A stretch of 64,000 nucleotides of DNA, taken from assembly GCA_963590165.1 (NCBI GenBank), contig CAVANO010000012.1, positions 1 to 64,000 of the forward strand, in the 5' to 3' direction. A program made the position numbers and the translations under genes. Under the pieces are notes generated by a model that saw only the letters and a list, made by a program, of their open reading frames with translations, searched no databases and had not been told where the DNA came from. This stretch comes from UBA11524 sp963590165. Its GTDB lineage: Bacteria > Bacillota > Clostridia > Christensenellales > Aristaeellaceae. Positions 26,839 through 35,708 of this stretch are shown piece after piece; position 1 is the first letter of the stretch, and each line of letters starts with the position of its first letter.

Positions 26839-28115
26839 CGCACTTCCTCCGCAAACTGCTCCGCGCCCTTTCCGACAACCGCCAGACACGGCGGCGTTGT
26901 CAGCACCTTCTGTGCAATTGCCATGACCATTTCCGGCGTCACCGCCTCGATTTCCTTGAGCGAGCGCTCATAGTCGGACGGCTTGCCTTTAATCAGCGTC
27001 GGACGACCCATCGCTTGCATGCGGCTGCCGGTGCTTTCCAGCCCCATCAGGTAGCCCGCACGAAGTTGCGTCTTGCTGTCGCGGAATTCCTTGTCCGTCA
27101 TGCCATCCTTCAGGAAGCGCTTGACTTCCTTGTCGATTTCATCGAGCACGCGCTTGCCGTTTTTCGGGCTGATGCCTGCATAAATGCCGTACGTGCCGAC
27201 CCCCTGATACGAATTCGGGAACGTGTAGATGGTATATGCCATGCCCAGTTCCTCGCGGATGCGCTGGAAAAGGCGCGAGGACATCGCGCCGCCGAGCACG
27301 TTGTTCATCACCGATGCAGCGAAAATATCTTTTTCGCCGTACGCAAATCCGGGATAACCCAGGCAGAGATGCATCTGCTCGGTGTCCTTCTCCTTCGCGA
27401 GCGTCACGCCCGTCAGCACCTGCTGCGGCGGAAGCGCCAGTGCACTGCCTTCGTTCGACCATGCACCGAAGGTGTCCAGCATCAGTTGATGCACCTGCTC
27501 GGGATCGTAGCTGCCTGCAAGCGAAATAACCGTCTCTTTCGGGCAGTAATGCTTTTTCTTGTAGGCAACGAGGTCATCGCGCGTATAGCCGCTGACAAGC
27601 GCGGTCGTGCCAAGAATCGGACGCCCGAGGGACTGCGTGCCGAACTGTGCCTTTGCCAGCAGGTCATGCACCAAATCCTCCGGCGAATCCTCGTCCATGG
27701 AGATTTCCTCCAGCACGACGCCGCGTTCCTTCTGCAGCTCGCCGTCATCGATGGTGGCATTCATCACCATGTCGCCGATAATGTCAATCGCCAGTGCGAT
27801 ATCCTCATCAATCACCTTTGCATAGCAACATGTGCAGTCCTTGCCGGTAAAGGCGTTGAGCTGACCGCCGACCGCGTCCATTTCCTCGGCAATTTGGCGC
27901 GTTGTGCGCTTTTCCGTGCCCTTGAAAATCATGTGCTCGATGAAGTGCGACAGACCGTTTTCCGTTTCGCTCTCCATCATCGAGCCGACATGCATCCACG
28001 CGCCGATGGAAACAGTACGCAGATGGGGCATTCTCTCTCCCAGCACGCGCAAACCATTGGGCAGCACCCATTCGTCGCGCATGCATTCATTTGCTGCAGT
28101 TTTGCTTTGGGACAT
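26835..28115 (-). CDS. M16 family zinc peptidase
   Basis: A 426-residue protease. The inverted zinc motif HxxEH is in LSHFIEHMIFKGT, and the third ligand Glu is about 70 residues on (GVVLEEISM). The C-terminal domain carries LFQRIREELGMAY, the substrate-guiding Arg-Tyr pair. Bacterial homologues resemble processing peptidases or PqqF-like proteins. AAAAGG precedes the ATG at 28115. It is probably the first gene of the five-gene operon 28115-22158. It lacks a signal peptide, so it should act inside the cell. Confidence 0.93.
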   Translation of the reverse strand: MSQSKTAANECMRDEWVLPNGLRVLGERMPHLRTVSIGAWMHVGSMMESETENGLSHFIEHMIFKGTEKRTTRQIAEEMDAVGGQLNAFTGKDCTCCYAKVIDEDIALAIDIIGDMVMNATIDDGELQKERGVVLEEISMDEDSPEDLVHDLLAKAQFGTQSLGRPILGTTALVSGYTRDDLVAYKKKHYCPKETVISLAGSYDPEQVHQLMLDTFGAWSNEGSALALPPQQVLTGVTLAKEKDTEQMHLCLGYPGFAYGEKDIFAASVMNNVLGGAMSSRLFQRIREELGMAYTIYTFPNSYQGVGTYGIYAGISPKNGKRVLDEIDKEVKRFLKDGMTDKEFRDSKTQLRAGYLMGLESTGSRMQAMGRPTLIKGKPSDYERSLKEIEAVTPEMVMAIAQKVLTTPPCLAVVGKGAEQFAEEVR

Positions 28116-28154
28116 ACATTCTTTTTCCTTTTCTGCTTGGTCAGGTTGAAAAAT

Positions 28155-28195
28155 AAAACTCGCAAAACCCGATTTGCAGGGATTTTGCGAGTTTT
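28155..28195 (-). terminator. pnp terminator
   Basis: Minus strand AAAACTCGCAAAATCCC pairs with GGGTTTTGCGAGTTTT (one-base bulge), then TTTTATTTTT. It separates pnp from the M16 operon. Confidence 0.85.
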
Positions 28196-28338
28196 GCGGC
28201 AGGACTCATCGCACGTTTCGTGTTATCCCCCGGGCTGTATGGTTGACAAGATGCTCAAAGGTTTTGTGAAATTGCGATGATGCCGGAATCAGTAAGAAGG
28301 AAAGCCTTCAAAACGAAGCGAAGCCTCCCCCGAAGGCC

Positions 28339-30501
28339 TTAGTTGCGGCCGTCACGGCGCGGCGGACGTGCACGGAAGCCTTCCGCGCGATGGGGTGCGG
28401 CTGCGCCGGGCTTGTTATCGTAGCTGATGTCGTTGCGGATGAGGTTCACACGACCCTGCGCATCAATCTCCGCAACCTTGACTTCCAGCGTGTCGCCGAT
28501 CTTCACGACGTCTTCGACCTTCTCCACGCGGTGATCAGCCAGCTTGGAGATGTGAATCATGCCGTCCTTGCCGGGCAGCAGCTCGACAAACGCGCCGAAG
28601 TTCATGATGCGGACGACCTTGCCGGTATATACTTCGCCGACCTCGATGTCCTTCGCAATGCCTTCGATGATGCGGCGCGCCTTGGCGGCAGCCTCTGCAT
28701 CAGGCGTGGAGATGAACACGCGACCATCGTCCTCGATGTCGATCTTGACACCCGTCTCAGCGATGATCTTGTTAATCATCTTGCCGCCGGGTCCGATCAC
28801 CTCACGGATCTTCTCGGGATTGATGGTGAAGCGGATGATCTTGGGCGCATACTTGTTCAGCTCCGTGCGCGGCTGACCGATGCAGCTGAGCATCTTTTCG
28901 AGGATGAACAGACGACCCTTGAGTGCCTGCGCCAGCGCGGTTTCAAGAATCGTACGGTCGATGCCGGCAATCTTGATGTCCATCTGAATGGCAGTGATGC
29001 CGTTCATGGAACCGGCGACCTTGAAGTCCATATCGCCCAGGAAGTCCTCCAGACCCTGAATGTCGGTCAGGACGGCCACCTTGCCGGTCTCGACGTCCTT
29101 AATCAGACCCATGGCAACACCTGCGACAGGTGCATGAATCGGCACGCCCGCGTCCATCAGGGATAGCGTCGAGCCGCACACGGATGCCATGGACGAAGAA
29201 CCGTTGGAGGAGAGGATTTCGCTCACCAGACGCATCGCGTAGGGGAACTCCTCCTCGGTGGGGATAACAGGCATCAATGCGCGCTCTGCCAATGCGCCGT
29301 GACCAATCTCGCGGCGGCCGGGGCTCTTGAGGCGGCCGGCTTCACCGGTGGCATACGGCGGCATGTTGTACTGGTGAATATAGCGCTTGAAGTCCTCGTT
29401 GGACAGACCGTCAAGCACCTGACCCTCGCTGGTCGGACCCAGCGTGGTGACCGTCAGCGCCTGCGTCTGACCGCGGGTAAACACAGCAGAACCATGTACG
29501 CGCGGCAGCACACCGACTTCGCACCAAATCGGGCGGATTTCCGTCACGCCGCGGCCGTCAGGACGAATGCCCTGCTCGATGATCTTCTTGCGCATGACTT
29601 CCTTGTTCAGGTAGTACAGCGCATCGGCGATTTCGGCTTCGCGCTCGGGGAACTGTTCCGCCAGCGCATCCAGCGTTTCCTGCTTGACCTGCGCCTCGCG
29701 CTGCTGACGCTCCTGACGGTTGTAGGTCTCGAACACCCACACGCACTTGTCATACGCGAATTCGCGGACAGCGTGCTTCACATCGTCGCCGGTCACATTC
29801 AGCGGAACTTCAACCTTGGGCTTGCCGATTTCCGCGATGATCTTCTCCTGGAATTCCACCAGCTGCTTGATATACTGATGACCGAAGAGGATGGCATCAA
29901 GCATTGCCGCCTCGCTGACCTCGTTTGCACCGGCCTCCACCATCATGATGGCTTCCTTGGTGCCGGCAACGTAGACGTGCATGTCGCTCTTGGCGCGCTG
30001 CTCCTCATCGGGGTTAATGACATACTGACCGTCAACGCGGCCGACAACGACAGCGCCGGTTGGACCGTTCCACGGGATTTCGCTGACCGCGATCGCAATG
30101 GACGAACCGATCATTGCAGGAATTTCCGGCGGAACGTCCTGCTCAACGCTCAGAATCGTCACGACCACCTGCACGTCATTGCGCATGCCCTTGTTGAACA
30201 GAGGACGCAGCGGACGGTCAATCAGGCGGCAGGTCAGGGTTGCCTTTTCGGTCGGACGGCCTTCGCGCTTGATGAAGCCGCCGGGGATTTTACCCACAGA
30301 GTACTGCTTTTCCTCCACGTCCACAGCCAGAGGGAAGAAGTCCACGCCGGGACGGGGTGTCGGTGCCATGGTCGCGTTGACCATCACGACGGTGTCGCCC
30401 AGATGCACCCAGACGGAACCAGCCGCCTGTTCGCAGTATTTGCCGAATTCCAGCGTGAGCTCGCGCCCGGCCAGATCCATCGTATACTTTTTGCTTTCCA
30501 T
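28339..30501 (-). CDS. pnp: Polyribonucleotide nucleotidyltransferase
   Basis: A 720-residue PNPase, the phosphorolytic 3'-to-5' exoribonuclease of mRNA decay. Two RNase PH domains are visible (first from 10; second with IRPIWCEVGVLPRVHGSAVF and LSLMDAGVP), then a KH domain (IREVIGPGGKMINKI) and an S1 domain (VGEVYTGKVVRIMNFGAFVE). The tail is Arg-rich (PHRAEGFRARPPRRDGRN). AAGGAG lies before the ATG. rpsO lies upstream on the same strand, the classical order, with stem-loops between. Confidence 0.97.
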   Translation of the reverse strand: MESKKYTMDLAGRELTLEFGKYCEQAAGSVWVHLGDTVVMVNATMAPTPRPGVDFFPLAVDVEEKQYSVGKIPGGFIKREGRPTEKATLTCRLIDRPLRPLFNKGMRNDVQVVVTILSVEQDVPPEIPAMIGSSIAIAVSEIPWNGPTGAVVVGRVDGQYVINPDEEQRAKSDMHVYVAGTKEAIMMVEAGANEVSEAAMLDAILFGHQYIKQLVEFQEKIIAEIGKPKVEVPLNVTGDDVKHAVREFAYDKCVWVFETYNRQERQQREAQVKQETLDALAEQFPEREAEIADALYYLNKEVMRKKIIEQGIRPDGRGVTEIRPIWCEVGVLPRVHGSAVFTRGQTQALTVTTLGPTSEGQVLDGLSNEDFKRYIHQYNMPPYATGEAGRLKSPGRREIGHGALAERALMPVIPTEEEFPYAMRLVSEILSSNGSSSMASVCGSTLSLMDAGVPIHAPVAGVAMGLIKDVETGKVAVLTDIQGLEDFLGDMDFKVAGSMNGITAIQMDIKIAGIDRTILETALAQALKGRLFILEKMLSCIGQPRTELNKYAPKIIRFTINPEKIREVIGPGGKMINKIIAETGVKIDIEDDGRVFISTPDAEAAAKARRIIEGIAKDIEVGEVYTGKVVRIMNFGAFVELLPGKDGMIHISKLADHRVEKVEDVVKIGDTLEVKVAEIDAQGRVNLIRNDISYDNKPGAAAPHRAEGFRARPPRRDGRN

Positions 30502-30711
30502 CAGTCAATCTCCTTGCTTGTCAGTCCACGGAGCTTTTTGCTCCATTTTAAGTCTCGCGCGGAGATGCTATCATATGAAAACCCCCGGCATCGGCTTGCG
30601 ATTCGGGATTTTCAACGGATAACATCTCCGCCTTCGGCAACTTCGGCAACTTCGTTGCTTTTTCTTTTTTACCATGAGTTGCCGTACCATGAATACCCTG
30701 CCTTTTGCAGC

Positions 30712-30785
30712 GAAAGCCGCCGCAGGCTTCCTGCCGAATTGCTCCGGCATTCCACCAGACGGCGGCTTCCGTGCAAAAAGCCGCC
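30712..30785 (-). other. Alternative stem-loops between rpsO and pnp
   Basis: GAAAGCCGCC (30712-30721) can pair with GGCGGCTTCC (30761-30770), and the same segment can pair with AAGCCGCC (30778-30785). A GGAGC-AAAAA-GCTCC hairpin lies nearer pnp. In other bacteria this gap carries RNase III sites for PNPase self-control (known); that use here is inferred. Nothing else is seen in 30502-30799. Confidence 0.5.
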
Positions 30786-30799
30786 TTGACGCTGCGGAA

Positions 30800-31054
30800 T
30801 TACTTGCGCAGGTTCAGCTTGGCGATCAGCGCACGATAACGCTCGATGTCGGTCTTCTTCAGGTACTCCAGCAGGCCGCGGCGATGACCAACCATCAGCA
30901 GCAGACCACGGTTGGAATGATGGTCGTTGCGGTTGTTCTTGAGGTGCTCGTTCAGGTGGTTGATGCGGTCGGTCAGCAGTGCAATCTGCACTTCAGGAGA
31001 ACCGGTGTCGCCTTCATGCTGAGCATAGGCGGCGATGATTTCGCTCTTGGTCAT
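30800..31054 (-). CDS. rpsO: 30S ribosomal protein S15
   Basis: An 84-residue S15 (usual length near 88), binding the central domain of 16S rRNA. GDTGSPEVQIALLTDRI, HLKNNRNDHHSNRGLLLMVG and the HRRGLLEYLKK helix are diagnostic. I chose the ATG at 31054 because GGAGG lies 8 nt upstream and the protein then begins MTKSEIIAAYA as expected. The promoter is at 31153-31181. Confidence 0.97.
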   Translation of the reverse strand: MTKSEIIAAYAQHEGDTGSPEVQIALLTDRINHLNEHLKNNRNDHHSNRGLLLMVGHRRGLLEYLKKTDIERYRALIAKLNLRK

Positions 31055-31152
31055 GGGTCTTTCCTCCATTTTATTATTCGGCAATCGCCTGTCCGCGCAG
31101 CACGCCGTCGGAGTCTCGAGCGTCCGCGCGGGCGGTTCACAAGCCGTTTATC

Positions 31153-31181
31153 ATTGTATCAGATTTTCCGCGGTTTGTAAA
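31153..31181 (-). promoter_or_regulatory. rpsO-pnp promoter
   Basis: Minus-strand -35 TTTACA (31176-31181), 17-bp spacer, -10 TACAAT (31153-31158) with extended TG. The leader is near 90 nt, room for S15 feedback control (inference). Confidence 0.75.
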
Positions 31182-31253
31182 TGCCTATTCCTCTCATTTC
31201 AACGGGAACGGCGAAATTTACATTTCCGTTTTCTGTTATTAAATTAATACGCC

Positions 31254-32702
31254 TTAATACGCCTTGGCAAAGTACATGACCTTCTTGGCCTTCTTGCCGC
31301 AGCACACGCACGTATCGCCGAACCATTCGCCTTCCTGGTCGAAGGGCATGTTACGCGAAGAGGCGTTGAACTTCTCCTTGATTTCGTCCTCGCAGGCCTG
31401 CTCGCCGCACCACATTGCCTTGGCGAAACCGCCGTCCACTGCCTTGGCCAGCTCATCCATGTTGTGGACGATATGCGTCTTTTCGTCGCGGAACTTCTTC
31501 GCCTGGTCAAAGAGCGTCTGCTGGATGTCGTCGAGCAGCTTCTTCAGCTCATCGGCGATGTTGTCCAGCGCAAGCGTCGTCTTTTCGCACAGGTCGCGGC
31601 GGAACACGGTCACGACGCCGTTTTCCAAATCGCGCGGACCGACTTCAAGGCGAACCGGCACGCCCTTCATTTCCCAGTCGTTGAACTTGTAGCCGGCGGA
31701 CACGGTGTCGCGGTCATCGAGCTTCGTGCGGATGCCTGCCGCCTTCAGCTCCTCATTCAGCTTCTCGCACGCTTCCATAACGCCGGGCTTATGCGCCGCA
31801 ATCGGCAGGATGACCGCCTGAATCGGGGCGACACGCGGCGGCAGACGAAGACCGCGCTCATCGCCGTGCGTCATGATGATGGCGCCAATCAGGCGCGTCG
31901 ACGTACCCCAGCTCGTTTCCTGCGCATAGGTCAGCTTGCCTTCCTTGTTCTGGAACTGGATGCCGTACGCCTCGGCGAAATTCGTGCCGAAGTTATGGCT
32001 CGTGCCGGCCTGCAGTGCCTTGCCGTCCTGCATCATGGCTTCCATGGAGTACGTTGCGCGTGCGCCGGCAAACTTCTCCTTGTCCGACTTCTGACCGACA
32101 TACACCGGCAGCGCCATCACATTTTCCGCGACTTCCTGATAGACGCGCAGCATCTGCATCGTCTCTTCCTGTGCCTCTTCGGGCGTCGCGTGGATGGTAT
32201 GACCTTCCTGCCAGAGGAATTCGCTCGTGCGCAGGAACGGGCGCGTCGCCTTCTCCCAGCGCATGACCGAGCACCACTGGTTGTATTTCATCGGCAGGTC
32301 GCGCCACGTCTGCACCCACTTCGCGTACATGGTGCAGAAGATGGTTTCGGACGTCGGACGAACTGCCAAACGTTCCTGCAGCTTTTCCGTACCGCCCTGC
32401 GTCACCCACGCAACTTCCGGCGCAAAGCCCTCGACATGCTCCGCTTCCTTCAGCAGCAGGCTTTCCGGAATCAGCATCGGGAAATACACATTCTGATGAC
32501 CCGTCTCCTTGAAGCGTTTGTCCATTTCCTCCTGAATGCGCTCCCAGATGGCATAGCCGTACGGGCGGACAATCATGCAGCCGCGCACGGGCGCGTAATC
32601 GCACAGCTCAGTCTTGAGAATGACATCCGTATACCACTGCGAGAAGTCCTCATCGCGCGGCGTGATGTGGGTTACAAATTCCTGCTTCTTTTCCTTGGGC
32701 AT
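31254..32702 (-). CDS. proS: Proline--tRNA ligase, short (eukaryote-like) type
   Basis: A 482-residue class II synthetase. Motif 2 is in VMRWEKATRPFLRTSEFLWQEGHT, with RPTSETI before it, and motif 3 is THGDERGLRLPPRVAPIQ. It lacks the large editing insert of bacterial-type ProRS, and the C-terminal zinc-like part (GEQACEDEIKEK...CVCCGKKAKKVMYFAKAY) marks the archaeal/eukaryotic-like type. GGAGG lies 8 nt before the ATG at 32702. The T-box leader at 32752-32982 regulates it by proline-tRNA charging. Confidence 0.96.
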   Translation of the reverse strand: MPKEKKQEFVTHITPRDEDFSQWYTDVILKTELCDYAPVRGCMIVRPYGYAIWERIQEEMDKRFKETGHQNVYFPMLIPESLLLKEAEHVEGFAPEVAWVTQGGTEKLQERLAVRPTSETIFCTMYAKWVQTWRDLPMKYNQWCSVMRWEKATRPFLRTSEFLWQEGHTIHATPEEAQEETMQMLRVYQEVAENVMALPVYVGQKSDKEKFAGARATYSMEAMMQDGKALQAGTSHNFGTNFAEAYGIQFQNKEGKLTYAQETSWGTSTRLIGAIIMTHGDERGLRLPPRVAPIQAVILPIAAHKPGVMEACEKLNEELKAAGIRTKLDDRDTVSAGYKFNDWEMKGVPVRLEVGPRDLENGVVTVFRRDLCEKTTLALDNIADELKKLLDDIQQTLFDQAKKFRDEKTHIVHNMDELAKAVDGGFAKAMWCGEQACEDEIKEKFNASSRNMPFDQEGEWFGDTCVCCGKKAKKVMYFAKAY

Positions 32703-32751
32703 GTTCTTTTCCTCCTTCAATCTGTTGACAATTGCCGACCCGAGGCGAAAG

Positions 32752-32982
32752 AAAAAGCCTTCGCCTCTGCTTTTCCTGCAGGGACGAAGGCATAGCTTCG
32801 CGGTACCACCCGGCTTAGAACGGTGCATGACCGTTCTCTCTCAACGCCCGATCACGGGGGCGAACCGGCGGGGATTGGCCGCTGCTCACGGTTGGGATGG
32901 CGCATCTGCTCCTGTGCGCCTTCCACCGCCGCGCACTCGCTGAAAAAGGAGGATGAATGCGCCTGAGCCGTTCATCGCTTCT
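32752..32982 (-). promoter_or_regulatory. T-box riboswitch (proline) with terminator
   Basis: On the minus strand the T-box core AAGCCGGGTGGTACCGCGAAG spans 32797-32816. The terminator GCCTTCG pairs with CGAAGGC (32785-32791 with 32757-32763) followed by a T-run. The stem I region is short: about 165 nt separate the start from the T-box. A CCC in CATCCCAA near the right place could be the proline specifier (inference). Confidence 0.88.
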
Positions 32983-32988
32983 GCACCG

Positions 32989-33017
32989 ATTATACACCCG
33001 TGAAGGCGTAAATGCAA
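32989..33017 (-). promoter_or_regulatory. proS promoter
   Basis: Minus-strand -35 TTGCAT (33012-33017), 17-bp spacer, -10 TATAAT (32989-32994). Confidence 0.85.
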
Positions 33018-33086
33018 GCCGTTTTTTCTGTGCATCTTCATGGTGCTTCCGCGCGTTTTGCTCTGGTCGTATGCTGAAAATTATGC

Positions 33087-33092
33087 TATAAT
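33087..33092 (+). promoter_or_regulatory. -10 element of the AAA+ gene pair
   Basis: TATGCTATAAT gives an extended -10 (TATAAT 33087-33092). There is no good -35. The start would be about 25 nt before the ATG at 33121. Confidence 0.55.
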
Positions 33093-33120
33093 GGATTGAC
33101 AATTTGCTGCGGAAGGATGG

Positions 33121-35016
33121 ATGACCGTGAACAGCTTGATTCCCAGATGGTATCGGGAACTGGAGCTCTTTTGCGCCGTAAAGCCGATGCTGGTTTTAGA
33201 GGGGCGCGTGATGGATCAGGTGCGCGTGCCGGTGACAGGTTCCTTGGCAGAAGATACCCTGCTGCCGCTGAGCGCATTTCTGAACAGCTACCTGACAGAT
33301 GCAGGCTATGAGCAAGTGGTATTTTATTCAAACCTCGTCGGGCTGATGAATCCGTATGCGCCGGATATGACGGAGCAATTTGCCAAGACCTACGGCGTGC
33401 AGATGTCAAACGGTGCGATTCCTGCGGAATTCAAGGGCAATGATGCAGCGACCGCGCCGAACCTCATCCGCCGCGCAATGATGCAGGGGCAACATTCCAC
33501 CGCGATTGTGCTGGAAATGGCAAGCCGCTATGTCGTTTCCCCGGACAGGCTCGACCAGCAGGAAGTCAACAGCTTCAATCTGCTGCTGCAGTCGGCGCTG
33601 TCATCCGCCACCGTCCGCACAAAAATGGGCAAGAAGCCGAATCTGCTGATTCTGCTGGTCAATAAGCTCAACGACCTGCCGACATGGTTCTATCTGGACA
33701 ACCCCGTCTGCAAAACCATTACGTTCGAGGCTCCTGACCGCGATGAACGCATGCGTTTCCTGAGCGGCAGCGCGTGGCCGTCCTTCTTCGACGCCTCGGT
33801 GTACCGCACGGATATGCCGTATTATCAGGAGCATCCGGATGATTTGCGGAAGCTGCGCGAGAAGTTCGTAGGCGTAACCGAAGGCATGACGTTTACCGAG
33901 CTGGACGCGCTTAGGCGGATGTCCCGCGCGCAGTGCGGCGCCATCCGCGAGCTGTGCAGTATCGTCGACCTGTACAAGTACGGCATCCATGAGAATCCGT
34001 GGGAAAAGCTGTCCATGGAGAGCCTGCAAACCGCCAAGAGCGACTTCCAGAAGCGCATCAAGGGACAGGACGCGGCGCTCGAACGCACGCTGGACGTCAT
34101 CAAACGCGCCGTGACAGGGCTGAACGGCGCCAATTCCTCCGGCACAGGCAAACCCAAGGGCGTGCTGTTCTTCGCCGGTCCGACCGGCACGGGCAAGACA
34201 GAAACCGCCAAGGCGCTTGCCGAGAAGATTTTCGGCGATGAATCCGCCTGCGTGCGCTTTGACATGAGCGAATACGGTCAGAGCCACTCCGACCAGAAGC
34301 TGCTCGGCGCACCGCCCGGCTATGTCGGCTACGAGGCAGGCAGCCAGCTGACAAACGCCGTCAAGAAGAACCCCTTCTGCATCCTGCTGTTCGATGAAAT
34401 CGAGAAGGCGCACCCGTCTATTTTCGATAAGTTCCTGCAGATTCTTGAGGACGGCCGTCTGACAGACGGTCAGGGGCACACCGTCTATTTCTCCGAAACA
34501 ATTATCATCTTCACGTCCAACCTCGGCATGTACGTCAAGGACGCGCTCGGACAGCGGCATCAAAATGTGTCGTATGACATGCCGTATGAGGAGGTTACGC
34601 AACGTCTCCGTGCGGCGGTGGAAGATTACTTTAAGCTTGAGCTGGGTCGTCCGGAAATCCTCAACCGAATCGGCGAGAACATCGTTATTTTCGACTTCAT
34701 CCGTCAGGAGGCAGGCAAAGCAATTCTCCGCGGACAGGTCGATAAGCTGATTCGCCGCCTGAAGGAGCAGAAGAACCTGACGCTCGTTGTGCCGGATGAA
34801 AGCTATGCGCAGCTGTCCGACGCGGCGCTGGCGGATTTGAGCAACGGCGGACGCGGCATCGGTAATCAGGTCGAGGCGCTGCTGATTAATCCGCTGGCAA
34901 GAACCCTGTTTGACAGCGGCGTGACCGAGCACGCAACGGTGACGGTGGACGCGTTTGACACCGCCGCACAGCCGCCGGCGCTGAAATGTACGATTGAAAA
35001 GGAGGAACAACCATGA
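33121..35016 (+). CDS. Clp-type AAA+ ATPase with degenerate N-terminal module
   Basis: A 631-residue protein. Residues about 310-620 form a ClpA/ClpB second-ring module: Walker A GPTGTGKT (353-360), pore loop GYVGY near 400-404, Walker B ILLFDEIEKAH (421-431), arginine finger ELGRPEILNRIGEN and a D2-small domain. Residues 1-300 look like a worn AAA module (LLILLVNKLND, CKTITFEAPDRDERMRFL) with no Walker A. There is no Clp N-domain and no ClpP-binding loop that I can see. GGAAGG precedes the ATG. It overlaps the next gene by ATGA, so the partner is probably a cofactor. Function unknown; unfolding or remodelling is likely. Confidence 0.8.
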   Translation: MTVNSLIPRWYRELELFCAVKPMLVLEGRVMDQVRVPVTGSLAEDTLLPLSAFLNSYLTDAGYEQVVFYSNLVGLMNPYAPDMTEQFAKTYGVQMSNGAIPAEFKGNDAATAPNLIRRAMMQGQHSTAIVLEMASRYVVSPDRLDQQEVNSFNLLLQSALSSATVRTKMGKKPNLLILLVNKLNDLPTWFYLDNPVCKTITFEAPDRDERMRFLSGSAWPSFFDASVYRTDMPYYQEHPDDLRKLREKFVGVTEGMTFTELDALRRMSRAQCGAIRELCSIVDLYKYGIHENPWEKLSMESLQTAKSDFQKRIKGQDAALERTLDVIKRAVTGLNGANSSGTGKPKGVLFFAGPTGTGKTETAKALAEKIFGDESACVRFDMSEYGQSHSDQKLLGAPPGYVGYEAGSQLTNAVKKNPFCILLFDEIEKAHPSIFDKFLQILEDGRLTDGQGHTVYFSETIIIFTSNLGMYVKDALGQRHQNVSYDMPYEEVTQRLRAAVEDYFKLELGRPEILNRIGENIVIFDFIRQEAGKAILRGQVDKLIRRLKEQKNLTLVVPDESYAQLSDAALADLSNGGRGIGNQVEALLINPLARTLFDSGVTEHATVTVDAFDTAAQPPALKCTIEKEEQP

Positions 35017-35663
35017 CGAGCTATGACTCCCGCCGCAATTCGGGCGATTCATTCAGGAAGAGTATGTCCGACATTGCGCGCGACCTGTGGGGTGAGCATC
35101 CGGCAGCGGAGGCTTCGTTCCAACCTGCAAAATCAGAAGAAGTAGAAATCATAAAAGAAAACGAGCCGAAGGCTCCTCCGCCGCTGGAGGAGATGTGGAA
35201 GGTTGCCGATGAGCCGATTGACTGGACAGAGGTGCTCGCTTCGCCGGAATCGCCGGACGGGTTGACACCGCAGATTCAGTGGGATTTGTACCGGCAATAT
35301 GCCGCACAGGTGCTTTCGGGTGACCTCGATGCCTACCGCGCAGTGCTGACTGCTGTCGAGCCGCTGAATGATTTGCTGCCGTACGCCGACAGCATTTCCG
35401 CCGAGCCGGAAAGTGCCGACAAGCTGACCGCATGCTGGACGGTGCAGGAGGAACGCTATCAGGCGGACGGCGAGCGCTATGTCTGCACCCTGTCGCTGCG
35501 GATTGCCCGTGATTTGCTGGCTGTCCTGCCGGTGAATCATGTCATCGTCACGGCCATGCAGGGCGAGAATCCGCTCAGGACGATTGATTTTCCTCGCAAG
35601 ACCCTTCAAAAGGTGAAGGTTCCCTTCGCCGACCCGATTGCACTCGTCAATTCATTGGAATAA
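35013..35663 (+). CDS. Unknown partner of the Clp-like AAA+ protein
   Basis: A 216-residue protein I do not recognise. Residues 1-60 are polar and probably disordered (RRNSGDSFRKSM, many Glu/Lys/Pro). Residues 65-216 look folded (WDLYRQYAAQVLSGDLDAYR, then a beta-rich end with HVIVTAMQG). No signal peptide or TM segment. It has an ATGA overlap with the AAA+ gene and shares its terminator, so it is likely an adaptor or substrate of that ATPase. GGAGG lies 8 nt before the ATG. Confidence 0.7.
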   Translation: MTSYDSRRNSGDSFRKSMSDIARDLWGEHPAAEASFQPAKSEEVEIIKENEPKAPPPLEEMWKVADEPIDWTEVLASPESPDGLTPQIQWDLYRQYAAQVLSGDLDAYRAVLTAVEPLNDLLPYADSISAEPESADKLTACWTVQEERYQADGERYVCTLSLRIARDLLAVLPVNHVIVTAMQGENPLRTIDFPRKTLQKVKVPFADPIALVNSLE

Positions 35664-35669
35664 TCGAAA

Positions 35670-35706
35670 AAACGGCAGCACCCATGCAAACAGGGTGCTG
35701 CCGTTT
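35670..35706. terminator. Bidirectional terminator
   Basis: AAACGGCAGCACCC (35670-35683) pairs perfectly with GGGTGCTGCCGTTT (35693-35706). The T-run is best on the minus strand (TTTTTTCG), after the helicase gene. It also serves the AAA+ pair. Confidence 0.9.
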
Positions 35707-35708
35707 GA

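Noticed and set aside
33601..35052. 483-residue minus-strand frame over the AAA+ gene
   Set aside because: Shadow of the Clp-like protein, whose motifs are unmistakable.
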